A stretch of DNA of 64,000 nucleotides from DATKDF01 sp963752045 (GCA_963752045.1 CAVVWN010000008.1:1054001-1118000), one strand, 5' to 3'; counted from the first letter of the stretch, positions 1 to 8,567 are shown. A program made the numbers and translations. Notes: generated from the letters alone by a model not told the origin.

Positions 1-697
1 GACAGCGAGCCAGGCGTCGTCCATCGAGCATGAGCCGTCCGGCGAGAGGTCCTGCCGTCAAGGCCCAGAGGCAGAGTAGTGCGGCGGCGGCCGCCGCGGC
101 CGCGACGTGCCTGCCTCGCGGCCTGTTCGTCACGACGGCGGCCACGACGATCGTGGCCGCAAACCAGAGCGCGGTCGTCGGGTGCGCGAGTCCGGCAACG
201 AGCGTGACGGCAACCGCCCAGCCGGGCCGCCCGTTGAGCAGCAGGACCCAGGCGCCCACACCAAGGGCAAACGCCAGTTGCCGGGGATGCATGTAGCCCT
301 CGAGCGAATTCGCCCCGGTCTTCGCGATGCGATGCCGCAGCGTCAGCAGGAGCAGGGCGCCGCTCGTGGCCCACCACGACAGGCCGATTGTCCTCGCGAA
401 GGCGACCGACACCGCGAAGAAGACGACGAGCGTCAGGAGATAGGCCGCGAGGAAGACCGTTGGCAGGCCCAGGCCAGTGAGTGTGGAACCCAGGGCCAGC
501 GCGTCGTCCGAGGCCATCAGGCCGGTCTGTGTCTCGAGCAGGACCCGATCGCGCGGAAACAACCCGGGGTCGGCCGCCATCGCCACGGCCGGCAGGTAAT
601 ACGCCTGGTCGGACACGCCAAAGCGATACCCACCCGAGTTGGCCGTCGCCAACACCACGAACACGGCGGCTCCTCCGATGAGGCCGGCGATTCTCAC
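1..697 (-). CDS. Polytopic membrane protein, 3' end off the left edge
   Basis: Integral membrane protein of unknown function, cut by the left window edge; 232 codons are visible. I chose the GTG at 697-695 because it overlaps the stop of the upstream DinB gene (sequence ATGTGA), a usual arrangement for translational coupling. After a first hydrophobic helix (about residues 4-20) there is a polar loop with GGYRFGVSDQAYYLP, then hydrophobic stretches at roughly 78-100, 105-122, 138-158, 160-190 and 195-215, with a PRQLAFALG segment in between. The layout, a long first extracytoplasmic loop followed by many helices, resembles GT-C-like and other uncharacterised multi-TM proteins, but I see no signature residue that allows a function. 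It is probably co-transcribed with the DinB gene. Confidence 0.7.
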   Translation of the reverse strand, partial: MRIAGLIGGAAVFVVLATANSGGYRFGVSDQAYYLPAVAMAADPGLFPRDRVLLETQTGLMASDDALALGSTLTGLGLPTVFLAAYLLTLVVFFAVSVAFARTIGLSWWATSGALLLLTLRHRIAKTGANSLEGYMHPRQLAFALGVGAWVLLLNGRPGWAVAVTLVAGLAHPTTALWFAATIVVAAVVTNRPRGRHVAAAAAAAALLCLWALTAGPLAGRLMLDGRRLARC

Positions 698-1194
698 ATG
701 CGCTCGTCGGCCGTGGGCCCGTAGAGCGGCGGCAGCGGCACGTTTCTCAGGCGAAGGTACACGGACAACTGGCCGCGGTGGTGGACCAGGTGATGCAGAA
801 CGAAGCGGCGCAGCGCGGTGATGCGCGGCATCGACATCAGCACCTCAGCTCCATTGCGAAGCTCCCAGGGGGCGACCAATTCGGCGTCGGCCATGGTCAG
901 GAGCCGCTCCCGCACGGCGGCGGCGTGACGGTCGAAGGTCGAGAGCACGTCGGTCAGGCTGAACCCGGCGGGCGGTTGGTCGGCCGAAGCGCTCTTCAGG
1001 TCGTAGAAGTCCTGGTCGAGGATGGTGCGCGCCCAGCCGACGAGGCGGGCCAGGTGCATGGCGAGATCGCCGAGCGAAAAGGACCGCTCGTGGGGGGCCC
1101 AGGCGAGGTCTGACGCCGGGACGCGTTCGAGCAGCCGGTGCGTTGACGCGATCTCGTGGTCGAAGTCCGGAAGGAAGCTCTCGTGCACGGTCAT
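694..1194 (-). CDS. DinB family protein
   Basis: DinB-like four-helix metalloprotein of 166 residues, the usual size for the family. Family members bind a divalent metal through three histidines and many are thiol-dependent transferases or hydrolases; the substrate here cannot be told. Visible signatures are an early HRLLERVP helix, LAMHLARLVGW, and the C-terminal HHLVHHRGQLSVYLR block that supplies metal ligands. The protein ends PPLYGPTADE-RM, a common DinB ending. The ATG at 1194 is the only start that keeps the first helix, and it sits 4 bases from a TATTCT hexamer, so the message may be leaderless. The next gene on the strand (membrane protein) overlaps its stop. Confidence 0.88.
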   Translation of the reverse strand: MTVHESFLPDFDHEIASTHRLLERVPASDLAWAPHERSFSLGDLAMHLARLVGWARTILDQDFYDLKSASADQPPAGFSLTDVLSTFDRHAAAVRERLLTMADAELVAPWELRNGAEVLMSMPRITALRRFVLHHLVHHRGQLSVYLRLRNVPLPPLYGPTADERM

Positions 1195-1197
1195 GCA

Positions 1198-1204
1198 TAG
1201 AATA
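1198..1204. promoter_or_regulatory. Overlapping divergent -10 elements
   Basis: One AT-rich patch can be read as a -10 hexamer on both strands: TAGAAT at 1198-1203 on the plus strand and TATTCT at 1204-1199 on the minus strand. The first lies 7 bases before the GTG of the yvcK-like gene, the second 4 bases before the ATG of the DinB gene. No clear -35 box is evident on either side. Inferred to be a symmetric divergent promoter giving leaderless or nearly leaderless transcripts. Confidence 0.5.
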
Positions 1205-1210
1205 CAGGGC

Positions 1211-2197
1211 GTGCGACTACGAGTCCTCAAGGTGGGGTGTTTCGGCGGCGGTACCGGGTTGCCCAGTTTGCTCGGCGGTCTCAAGAACAACCCCTGGGTG
1301 GATCTGCACGCCATCGTCACCATGTTCGACAGCGGTGGGTCGTCCGGGCAGTTGCGGGATGAGCTGGGCGTCCTGCCGCCTGGCGACGTGCTCAAGTGCG
1401 CGCTCACGCTCGCACGCAACGAACGCGAGGCCCGGGAGATCCTGCTCGCGCGGCTGCCGATGCTCGAGCACGGGCGGCTTGCCGGACACACTGGCGGCAA
1501 CCTCCTGCTCTCGATGATGGAGCAGTACACGGGGGACTTCATCACGGCGGTCGACGGCCTTCGGGCGCTGCTCGGGTGTGAGGGGAAGGTGTGGCCCATT
1601 ACGGTGGAACGGGCGACGCTCTGCGCCGAGTACGCCGACGGCACCTCGACGCGCGGCGAGGTCGAGATCGACGCCGGGCAGGTCAGCGGGCGGGCCGTCG
1701 AGCGGCTGTGGCTCGACCCGGACGTGTCCGTTCATCCGGCCGTGGCCGGCGCGATCGGCTCACTCGACGCGGCCGTCATCGGGCCCGGCAGCTTCTACAC
1801 GAGCCTGCTGCCTATCTTCCTGGTCGGTGGGGTGCGCGAGGCGCTCGCGTCCGTCAAAGGTCCCGTGATCTACGTGGCGAACCTCCTGACGGAAGGCCGT
1901 GGCATGGACGGCTTCACGGCGGCCGACGCGGTCCGGCGGCTGGAAGAGGCGATTGCCAGGCCCGTGGACGTGGTCATCGCGAACATTCAGGCCCCGAGCG
2001 CGGCGGCGCTCGGTCGCTACGCCGCCGAGCACAAGCATCCGCTGCCGCTCGGCGACATGCCAGCCGGCTGCGAGGTCGTCGAAGGCGAGTTCTGGCGCCG
2101 CCCGATCGCCCGGCACGACCGCCGGCGGCTGCGGAGCGCGGTCTGGGCGGTCCTTGCCGATCGGCTGCTCATGAAGGGCGCGCCGGGCGGGGACTGA
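1211..2197 (+). CDS. yvcK: YvcK/CofD-family protein (gluconeogenesis factor type)
   Basis: Cytosolic Rossmann-like protein of 328 residues in the YvcK/CofD (2-phospho-L-lactate transferase-like) family; YvcK proteins bind UDP-sugars and are needed for growth on gluconeogenic carbon sources and for cell-wall homeostasis. The sequence shows the N-terminal GCFGGGTGLP nucleotide loop, the DSGGSSGQLRDE motif, GHTGGNLLLSMM, and the conserved GPGSFYTSLLPIFL segment. The GTG at 1211 places the glycine loop near the N-terminus and lies 7 bases after TAGAAT, fitting a leaderless start; an in-frame ATG at 1193 is the alternative and would overlap the divergent DinB start codon. No CofE or F420 pathway genes are nearby, so YvcK is favoured over CofD. 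Confidence 0.87.
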   Translation: MRLRVLKVGCFGGGTGLPSLLGGLKNNPWVDLHAIVTMFDSGGSSGQLRDELGVLPPGDVLKCALTLARNEREAREILLARLPMLEHGRLAGHTGGNLLLSMMEQYTGDFITAVDGLRALLGCEGKVWPITVERATLCAEYADGTSTRGEVEIDAGQVSGRAVERLWLDPDVSVHPAVAGAIGSLDAAVIGPGSFYTSLLPIFLVGGVREALASVKGPVIYVANLLTEGRGMDGFTAADAVRRLEEAIARPVDVVIANIQAPSAAALGRYAAEHKHPLPLGDMPAGCEVVEGEFWRRPIARHDRRRLRSAVWAVLADRLLMKGAPGGD

Positions 2198-2222
2198 CCC
2201 GGAAGCCCGGACTCCGACGTCG

Positions 2223-2663
2223 TCAGAGGCCCGGCGGCTGCGGCTGACGTCTGGCAGACCAGGTCGCGTCGCCCATGCCTTCAATCGACAGGCCGCCCTT
2301 CATCGTGCGGCCGTCTTCGGCCACTTCGCCCATGAACGACATGGTCGAGTCGCCCGCTTCGGTCTTGAGGTACACCGTGAACGCCAGCTTGCGGCCGTCG
2401 ACCGAGCCCTCGAGCGGGAACTCCCCGTACCGCCCGGTGTAGGTGCCGGTCAGCTTGGCGCCCTCCTGCACGAACGACAGGGTCACGTTGGCGATGCCCA
2501 TGGCCTCGATGTCGAGAGCGGCCGCCCAACGGCCCGCCACCGACGCCGGGGAAGGCTTCTGTGGTTCCTGTGCGGCCATGGAGGCGGCGGCGAATCCAAC
2601 GACGACAGTGGCGAGGGCGGTGACGACGAGGCGTGCCATGCCTCGTGTGGTGACGATACTCAT
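2223..2663 (-). CDS. Small exported beta-rich protein, unknown function
   Basis: Exported protein of 146 residues. An N-terminal signal peptide is visible (basic MSIVTTRGMAR start, hydrophobic core, AASMAAQE cleavage region). The mature part has alternating beta-strand character (KLTGTYTGRYGEFPLEG, GRKLAFTVYLK, GRTMKGGLSIEG), suggesting a small lipocalin-like or beta-sandwich domain of the kind seen in acidobacterial secreted proteins. I do not recognise a named family with certainty. The ATG at 2663 has an excellent ribosome site (GAGGAG on the transcript, 2676-2671), which decides the start. It lies 34 bases downstream of the 3'-phosphoesterase gene on the same strand and may be in its operon. 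Confidence 0.75.
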   Translation of the reverse strand: MSIVTTRGMARLVVTALATVVVGFAAASMAAQEPQKPSPASVAGRWAAALDIEAMGIANVTLSFVQEGAKLTGTYTGRYGEFPLEGSVDGRKLAFTVYLKTEAGDSTMSFMGEVAEDGRTMKGGLSIEGMGDATWSARRQPQPPGL

Positions 2664-2697
2664 CGATGATCTCCTCGGTCGGTGACGGGCGCGACGG

Positions 2698-3165
2698 TCA
2701 GCGCTTCTTCGATCCCGCCCTGGCCGCGCCGGTGCGGCGCGCGCGGGCGGGCTTTCGACTGCTCGTTCCATTCTCGCCCAACTTCCGCCCGGTGGCGGCT
2801 TTCGAATCGGCCCGCGGCTTTCGACCCGCGCGCGGTCCGGCTGCGCGGGGCGCGCGCTCCAGCCTGAGGGTGGCGGCTTCGTCGATGACCTGGCGGAGCA
2901 TGGCACCGGTTTCGCCGCTCAGAGCGGGCCGGCCCGAGCGCCACACGTCCGGCCGCTCCGCTGCGAGAATGGCTGCGAAGTCATCGCCGGTCTTGACACT
3001 GAGCGGCGCGAACTCGGTGATGTCGAGGTCACCCGACCAGTCGTCGCGGTGCTTGATGAGCAGCCAGCTTCGGCCATCCTGACGGCCGGCGCCGTAGCCG
3101 CGCGTGCGGACGAGCACCCACGACCCTTTGAGCTTGAAGCCGTCGAGCGAGAACTTCGAGATCAC
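2698..3165 (-). CDS. LigD-type 3'-phosphoesterase, C-terminal part (frameshifted)
   Basis: C-terminal half of a stand-alone LigD 3'-phosphoesterase (PE) domain, the enzyme that heals 3'-phosphate and 3'-ribonucleotide ends in bacterial end joining. In this frame one reads KFSLDGFKLKGSWVLVRTRG and SWLLIKHRDDWSGD, the end of the PE fold. A Lys/Arg/Ala-rich tail of about 55 residues follows and probably binds nucleic acid. The apparent ATG at 3165 is not a real start. Family alignment expects the upstream frame to run GDL directly into KFSLDG, so one extra base near 3157 (an additional G on the coding strand) separates the halves. No LigD polymerase or ligase domain and no Ku gene is visible in the window. 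Confidence 0.7.
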   Translation of the reverse strand: MISKFSLDGFKLKGSWVLVRTRGYGAGRQDGRSWLLIKHRDDWSGDLDITEFAPLSVKTGDDFAAILAAERPDVWRSGRPALSGETGAMLRQVIDEAATLRLERAPRAAGPRAGRKPRADSKAATGRKLGENGTSSRKPARARRTGAARAGSKKR

Positions 3166-3538
3166 CCTTGGCGAGCGCCGCGTCGACGTCGTCGCTTTCC
3201 GGGTACCAGGTACCGTAGTCCCACAGCATCACGATTCCGGCGCCGTAGCCCTCGGGGATGACGCCTTCGAAGCGGCCGTACTCGATGGGATGGTCCTCGA
3301 CGAACATCGCGAGGCGTTTGATTGAGGGGTCGAGCGAGGGGCCCTTCGGGACCGCCCACGAGAGCAGCACGCCGTGATGTTCGAGGCGAAGGTCGTAGTG
3401 CAGGTGGCTCGAGAGGTGCTTGTGGACGCAGAAGTACCTGGCCTTCGCCGCCTTCCTCGACCGCGTCCTGGCGTCGTCGCCCCTGGGCTCCGGCGATCTG
3501 GTGAAATCACGCTTGCGGCGATATTCGTCGAGAGCCAC
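3029..3538 (-). CDS. LigD-type 3'-phosphoesterase, N-terminal part (frameshifted)
   Basis: N-terminal half of the LigD-type 3'-phosphoesterase. The frame contains the conserved phosphoesterase core: KHLSSHLHYDLRLEHHGVL (the His, Asp and Arg residues that form the Mn site in the family), SWAVPKGPSLDP, EDHPIEYGRFEGVIPEGYGAG and MLWDYGTWYPE. After AKGDLEV (about residue 127) the frame loses homology and continues out of register to a stop at 3029; the true continuation is in the next frame from about 3156 to 2698. The start is the GTG at 3538, with a GGAGG close upstream. Restored, the protein would be about 280 residues. Confidence 0.75.
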   Translation of the reverse strand: MALDEYRRKRDFTRSPEPRGDDARTRSRKAAKARYFCVHKHLSSHLHYDLRLEHHGVLLSWAVPKGPSLDPSIKRLAMFVEDHPIEYGRFEGVIPEGYGAGIVMLWDYGTWYPESDDVDAALAKGDLEVLARRLQAQRVVGARPHARLRRRPSGWPKLAAHQAPRRLVG

Positions 3539-3571
3539 GCGCCTCCAGCCGTGGGAGCATTCGCCGGACGC

Positions 3572-5077
3572 CTACTTGACGCCGTGCATCAGCTTGTTCA
3601 CCTGCGTCGCGGCGAGGAACAGCACCAGGCCCGAGGCGAGCAGCGCCCAGAACCCGAACGTGTAGCCGCTCAGGGCCGAGGTGGTCGTCATGCCGCCCTC
3701 GCCGCTGACGACGCTGGCGAAGATCCCGGACAGGTTGTTGCCGATTCCGGTCGACAGGAACCAGCCGCCCATGCCGAGGCCCACGAGCCGCACCGGGGCG
3801 AGCTTGGTCACCATCGACAGGCCAATCGGCGACAGGCACAGTTCGCCGACCGACTGGATCACGTAGACCGAGACGAGCGTCCAGAACGGAATCTTGTTGT
3901 CGGCGCCAACGAGGCTCGACAGCGCGTACATCAGCAGGAGGAAGGCCAGGCTGTTGAAGAGCAGCCCCAGGCCGAACTTGCGCGGAATCGAGGGGTTGGC
4001 GTTGCGGCGTGCCATCCAGACCCAGATCCACGCCGCGACCGGCGCGAGCGCGATGATGGCCACCGAGTTGACGCTCTGGAACCAGGCGACCGGGAAGATG
4101 AAACCCCCGAGATCGCGATTGACGATCTGATCGGCCAGGAAGGTGAACGAGCTCCCGGCCTGTTCGAAGAACATCCAGAACATGATGTTGAACGTGAAGA
4201 TGATCATCATCGCGATCACCTTGTCACGCGCGACCTTGCCTTCGCGGATCCCCTCGATCATCAGCATCACCGCCAGGCCGATGAAGAGAATGGTCAACAC
4301 GTACTGCAGCACTTCGGCCCCGACGGCGAGCAGGAAATAGACCACCGGGATCATGACCACCGCCCCGAGCGCGACATAGAGAATGCGCCCCAGGCCGTCC
4401 ATGCCCGGTTCGGGCGCGCCGATGCCCTTGAGCTGGGCACGGCCGACGTAGAACCAGACGAGGCTGATGAGCATGCCGATGCCTGACGCAATGAAGACGT
4501 ACTGATAGGCCGGCGCCGCATCGGTGCCGAACACCGCCTCGGCCAGCCAGCCGGTCAGAATTGGCGCCGCGAACGCGCCGGCGTTGATGCCCATGTAGAA
4601 GATGGTGAAGCCGCTGTCGCGCCGCTCGTCGCCCACCGAGTACAACTTGCCGACGATGGTCGAGATGATCGGCTTGAACAGGCCGTTGCCGACAACGATC
4701 GTGGCCAGACCGAGCTTGAACACGTTCGGATCGGGCCAGGCGATCATGAAGAGCCCGGCCGCCATGAAGACCGCGCCGGTGAGGATCGAGCGTTGGTAGC
4801 CGAGGATCTTGTCGGCGACGTACCCGCCGAAGATCGCGCCGGCATACACGAGGGCGAGGTAGGACCCGTAGGTCAGGTTGGCGTCGGCCTGACCGGCGGC
4901 CGAGCCCCCGTGAAACTCGGCGACGATGTAGAGCACGAGCGCCCAGCGGATGCCGTAGAAGGCGAAACGCTCCCAGAACTCGGACATGAACAGCATCCAC
5001 AGCGGTGCGGGATGCCCGAGGACCTGCGTGAATTCCGGAATCGCGGCTTCTGCTCGGGGCGTGGCAGCACGGCTCAT
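3572..5077 (-). CDS. POT/PTR family proton-dependent di/tripeptide transporter
   Basis: Inner-membrane transporter of 501 residues in the proton-coupled oligopeptide (POT, MFS superfamily) family, which imports di- and tripeptides. The family signature ExxERFxYYG is present as EFWERFAFYG at residues 33-42, followed by GGYVADKILG and GNGLFKPIISTIVGKLY, the PTR2 motif equivalents, and FYMGINAGAFAAP. At least 12 hydrophobic helices can be counted. Close relatives are the longer DtpT-like bacterial proteins with extra helices. The ATG at 5077 follows a GGAG site, and the gene lies 34 bases after yggX on the same strand, so the two may be co-transcribed. Confidence 0.9.
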   Translation of the reverse strand: MSRAATPRAEAAIPEFTQVLGHPAPLWMLFMSEFWERFAFYGIRWALVLYIVAEFHGGSAAGQADANLTYGSYLALVYAGAIFGGYVADKILGYQRSILTGAVFMAAGLFMIAWPDPNVFKLGLATIVVGNGLFKPIISTIVGKLYSVGDERRDSGFTIFYMGINAGAFAAPILTGWLAEAVFGTDAAPAYQYVFIASGIGMLISLVWFYVGRAQLKGIGAPEPGMDGLGRILYVALGAVVMIPVVYFLLAVGAEVLQYVLTILFIGLAVMLMIEGIREGKVARDKVIAMMIIFTFNIMFWMFFEQAGSSFTFLADQIVNRDLGGFIFPVAWFQSVNSVAIIALAPVAAWIWVWMARRNANPSIPRKFGLGLLFNSLAFLLLMYALSSLVGADNKIPFWTLVSVYVIQSVGELCLSPIGLSMVTKLAPVRLVGLGMGGWFLSTGIGNNLSGIFASVVSGEGGMTTTSALSGYTFGFWALLASGLVLFLAATQVNKLMHGVK

Positions 5078-5111
5078 GCGGTTTCTCCAGAGATGACGGG
5101 CAGTATCAGGT

Positions 5112-5405
5112 TCAGTGCGTCTGCGGGGTAAATCCCTCCGGCGGGGCCGATCCCTCGCCGAAGAAGAACTCTTCCATGTGCCGGGCGACGAGCTCCTGCG
5201 CTTCCTTCTGGAATGGCAGCAGGCGGTACTCGTTGAGGATCATCTTCATCCGTTCTTCCCACAGCTCCCACGCCTCAGCCGAGACCTGATCGTAGATGCG
5301 CTGACCGAGCGGGCCCGGCCAGGGTGGGGCATCGAGCCCGGGCAGATCACGGCCGAGCTTGACGCACTTGACCATTCGGGGCGCAGACGGTCCGGGCAAT
5401 GCCAT
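5112..5405 (-). CDS. yggX: Fe(II)-trafficking / oxidative damage protection protein YggX
   Basis: Small cytosolic protein of 97 residues in the YggX family (Pfam Iron_traffic), linked to protection of iron-sulfur clusters from oxidation. Signatures seen: KCVKLGRDLPGLD with the conserved N-terminal Cys, PPWPGPLGQRIYDQVS, EAWELWEERMKMILNEYRL, and the FFFGEGSAPPEGFTP ending. Family members start with a short peptide ending Arg just before the first strand, so the ATG at 5405 is preferred over the internal Met at 5375. A GGAGGG lies rather far upstream, about 13 bases. First gene of a likely two-gene unit with the peptide transporter. Confidence 0.9.
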   Translation of the reverse strand: MALPGPSAPRMVKCVKLGRDLPGLDAPPWPGPLGQRIYDQVSAEAWELWEERMKMILNEYRLLPFQKEAQELVARHMEEFFFGEGSAPPEGFTPQTH

Positions 5406-5498
5406 AATCGAGAGACTCCCTCCGCGGCGGGCGGGCGAATGCTGTGCATCTTAACCGAAACCGGCGTCCGGCCGGCCCGAGGGACGGCGAACCATGCG

Positions 5499-8400
5499 AT
5501 GCGGGCGATGAGACGACGGGCGTGGTGGCGGCCAGTCGCGGGGCTGTGGATGCTCCTGCTGGCCATGCCGCCGCTTGCCGAAGCCCAGTACTTCGGACGG
5601 AACAAGGTCCAGTACCGATCGTTCGATTTCGAGATTCTCCGGACCGAGCACTTCGACCTCTACTACTACCAGGAAGAAGCCGAGGCGGCCGCCATCGTCG
5701 CCAGGATGGCCGAACGGTGGCACGATCGGCTGTCGCGGTTCTTCCTGCACGAGCTGCGCGGGCGCCAGGTGCTCATCCTCTACGCCTCGCCGTCGCACTT
5801 CCGCCAGACCAACGCGATCGAGGGCCTGATCGGCGAGGGCACCGGCGGCGTCACCGAAGCCATCAAACGGCGTGTCGTGCTACCCGTGTCTGGATCGCTC
5901 GCCGACACGGACCATGTGCTCGGGCACGAGCTGGTGCACGCGTTCCAGTTCGACATCACCGGTGACGACTCGCGTGACGCCGCTCGGCTCGCGCCTGAGA
6001 TCCTGAGCTTCCCGCTCTGGTTCGTCGAAGGGATGGCTGAGTATCTGTCGCTCGGTCCGGTCGACGGCCAGACGGCGATGTGGTTGCGCGACGCGGCGCT
6101 CGGCGAGCGGCTGCCGCACCTTCGCGACCTCGGGCGTCAGGAATACTTTCCCTATCGCTGGGGCCACGCCTTCTGGGCCTACGTCGGGGCCAAGTACGGC
6201 GATCGGGCGGTCGCGTCGCTCATTCGATCGGCGGCCAACCCGAGCTACGACCTGCCGGGACTCACGCGCCAGCTCGGCACAGACCCTGACACGTTTACCG
6301 AGGAGTGGCATGCGGCCATCGTCGCCTCGACGGGCGCCGCGCTCGGCGAGCGGCCGTCGCTTGTGAGCGCCGCCAGGCGCCTGCTCGACCGGGAATCGGC
6401 AGGCGGACGCTTCAACGTCGGGCCGAGCATCAGCCCGGACGGGCAGCACGTCGTGTTCTTCTCGGAGCGCGACCGGTTCTCGATCGACATGTACGTGGCC
6501 GAAGTGAGCACAGGCCGAGTCGTGCAGCGGCTTTCGCGGTCCGCGTCCGACCCGCACTTCGACAGCCTCGAGTTTCTGAATTCGTCCGGCGGATGGAGCC
6601 CTGACGGCCGGACGTTCGTCGTGGCCGCCGACCGCGGCGGCGGCCCGGTGCTGGCGTTCCTCGACCCGTTTTCCGGAGACATCAGGCGCGAGATCGATCT
6701 CGATGGTCTCGACGATGCCCTCAATCCCGCCTACGCTCCCGGCCAGAAAGTCGTGGTCTTCAGCGGCAACAGGGGCGGTCTCATCGACCTCTATCGGGTC
6801 GACCTCGACACGGGCGACCTCGTGCAGCTCACGTCGGACCCGTTTGCCGACCTCGAGCCTGTCGTGACGCCAGACGGTCGCGCGGTCGTATTCGTGACCG
6901 AGCGGTTCAGCACGAGCCTCGAGGCGCTCGAGCCCGGCCCGCTGAGGCTCGCCCGTCTCGACCTGGCGAGCGGGGAGGTCACGCCAATCGCGGGGTTCCT
7001 CGAGGGCAAGCACCTCAGCCCGCAGGTGTCAGACGACGGCCGGATGATCTCGTTCATCGCGGCACCGGACGGCATCAGCAATCTGTTCAGGATGCCCATC
7101 GAGGGCGGACCCATCGAGCAGATTTCGTGGTTTCCGACCGGCGTGGCCGGCATTACGGCGACGAGCCCGGCGCTCGATCTCTCGACGACGACGGGTCGGC
7201 TGGCCTTCTCCGTCTTCGAAGGAGACGGCCATTCGGTGTACGTGCTCGACGAAGCCGACGTCGTCGCGTACGTGGCTCCCGGGGCCGCCTCCGAGGCGGC
7301 CCTGCTTCCTGGTCGCGTGGTTGCCGAGGGGGACGTGCTGCGGCTGCTCAGGAACGCCGAGCGCGGTCTGCCCGAGGTTGCCGCGGCAGGCACCCTTCCC
7401 GCCGAGCCGTACAGCGGGAAGCTCAGCCTGGATTTCTTCTCTCAGCCCACCGTGTCGGCCGGCGTGAGCGAATTCGGTCCGTTCATCGGCGGCGGCGTGT
7501 CGGCCTATTTCAGCGACATGCTGGGCGACCGGATGCTCGCCCTTTCGGTGCAGGCGGCCGGGACGTTTGCCGACATCGGCGGGCAGGTGTCCTACCTGAA
7601 CCGGACGCATCGCTGGAACTGGGGCGCGGTCGTCGAGCAGATGCCGTATCGGGTGGGCTACCTCGAGTACGGCGAACTGCCCGAATCCGGCAATCCGACC
7701 GTGACGGAGGTCATTGTCCGGCAGACGAGTCGGGGGGGCTCGATCGTGACGGCGTACCCCTTCAGCCAGTCCACCCGCCTCGAACTGTCGGGTGGCGCCC
7801 ATGCGCTGTCGTTCACGCGCGAGAACCGCACGCGGATCTTCTCGGCCGACACGGGCGAGTTCCTCGAGCGGGTCGACACGCGCGAGGATCTGTACGATCC
7901 GCTGTATCTGGCGGACGCCGGCGTCGCGCTCGTCGGCGACACGTCGTTCTACGGGGCCACCGGCCCCATCTACGGCGAACGCTACCGGCTGGAGCTTCTG
8001 CAGAGCCTGGGGACGCTGACCTACAACACCGCGCTCGTCGACTATCGGAAATACGTGATGCCGGTGCGTCCGGTGACGATTGCCGTGCGCGGCCTGCACA
8101 TCGGCCGCTACGGGCGCGATGCCGAACACGAACGCCTGCTCGGATTCGACCTGGGCTATCCCGAGCTCGTGCACGGCTACAGCATCGGCTCGATCGCGAC
8201 CAACGAGTGCCTCGGGCGCACGCAAGGCGAATGCCTGGGCGTGGACAGTCTGGTCGGCAGCCGGATGCTCGTGGCGAACGTGGAAGCGCGCGCCCCGCTC
8301 TTCGGCCTGCTCAGGGGTGATCTCACCTATGGCCCGGTGCCGATTGAAGTGGCGGGGTTCTTCGACGCGGGCGTGGCGTGGACGAGGGCGACCAGGCCCA

Positions 8401-8558
8401 GCTTTGCCGGGGGCACCCGCGACTGGGTGCGCAGCGCGGGCGTCGCCGTGCGGTTCAACGCGTTCGGTCTGCTCATCCTCGAAGTCGCCGGCTCGAAGCC
8501 GTTCGACCGACTGGACAGCTCGTGGCGGTGGCAGCTGGGGATCCGCCAGGGATTCTGA
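5499..8558 (+). CDS. Exported HExxH peptidase / PD40 propeller / outer-membrane barrel protein
   Basis: Large exported protein of 1019 residues with three parts. Residues 1-30 are a signal peptide (MRAMRRR, hydrophobic core, AEAQ). Residues about 40-290 form a gluzincin-like peptidase domain with HELVH at 143-147 and a downstream WFVEGMAEY segment (about 175-182) whose glutamates can supply the third zinc ligand. Residues about 300-640 carry TolB/PD40 propeller blades (SISPDGQHVVFF, GWSPDGRTFVVA). Residues about 660-1019 are rich in amphipathic strands and end in a BamA-like surface-antigen barrel. The start at 5499 was chosen for the signal peptide; the open frame upstream to 5115 is antisense to yggX. 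Likely an outer-membrane or surface protein; its substrate is unknown. Confidence 0.82.
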   Translation: MRAMRRRAWWRPVAGLWMLLLAMPPLAEAQYFGRNKVQYRSFDFEILRTEHFDLYYYQEEAEAAAIVARMAERWHDRLSRFFLHELRGRQVLILYASPSHFRQTNAIEGLIGEGTGGVTEAIKRRVVLPVSGSLADTDHVLGHELVHAFQFDITGDDSRDAARLAPEILSFPLWFVEGMAEYLSLGPVDGQTAMWLRDAALGERLPHLRDLGRQEYFPYRWGHAFWAYVGAKYGDRAVASLIRSAANPSYDLPGLTRQLGTDPDTFTEEWHAAIVASTGAALGERPSLVSAARRLLDRESAGGRFNVGPSISPDGQHVVFFSERDRFSIDMYVAEVSTGRVVQRLSRSASDPHFDSLEFLNSSGGWSPDGRTFVVAADRGGGPVLAFLDPFSGDIRREIDLDGLDDALNPAYAPGQKVVVFSGNRGGLIDLYRVDLDTGDLVQLTSDPFADLEPVVTPDGRAVVFVTERFSTSLEALEPGPLRLARLDLASGEVTPIAGFLEGKHLSPQVSDDGRMISFIAAPDGISNLFRMPIEGGPIEQISWFPTGVAGITATSPALDLSTTTGRLAFSVFEGDGHSVYVLDEADVVAYVAPGAASEAALLPGRVVAEGDVLRLLRNAERGLPEVAAAGTLPAEPYSGKLSLDFFSQPTVSAGVSEFGPFIGGGVSAYFSDMLGDRMLALSVQAAGTFADIGGQVSYLNRTHRWNWGAVVEQMPYRVGYLEYGELPESGNPTVTEVIVRQTSRGGSIVTAYPFSQSTRLELSGGAHALSFTRENRTRIFSADTGEFLERVDTREDLYDPLYLADAGVALVGDTSFYGATGPIYGERYRLELLQSLGTLTYNTALVDYRKYVMPVRPVTIAVRGLHIGRYGRDAEHERLLGFDLGYPELVHGYSIGSIATNECLGRTQGECLGVDSLVGSRMLVANVEARAPLFGLLRGDLTYGPVPIEVAGFFDAGVAWTRATRPSFAGGTRDWVRSAGVAVRFNAFGLLILEVAGSKPFDRLDSSWRWQLGIRQGF

Positions 8559-8567
8559 TCGCCCGCG

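Noticed and set aside
1143..1517. Alternative plus-strand ORF over the yvcK start
   Set aside because: Arg/Ser-rich shadow in another frame of the yvcK gene.
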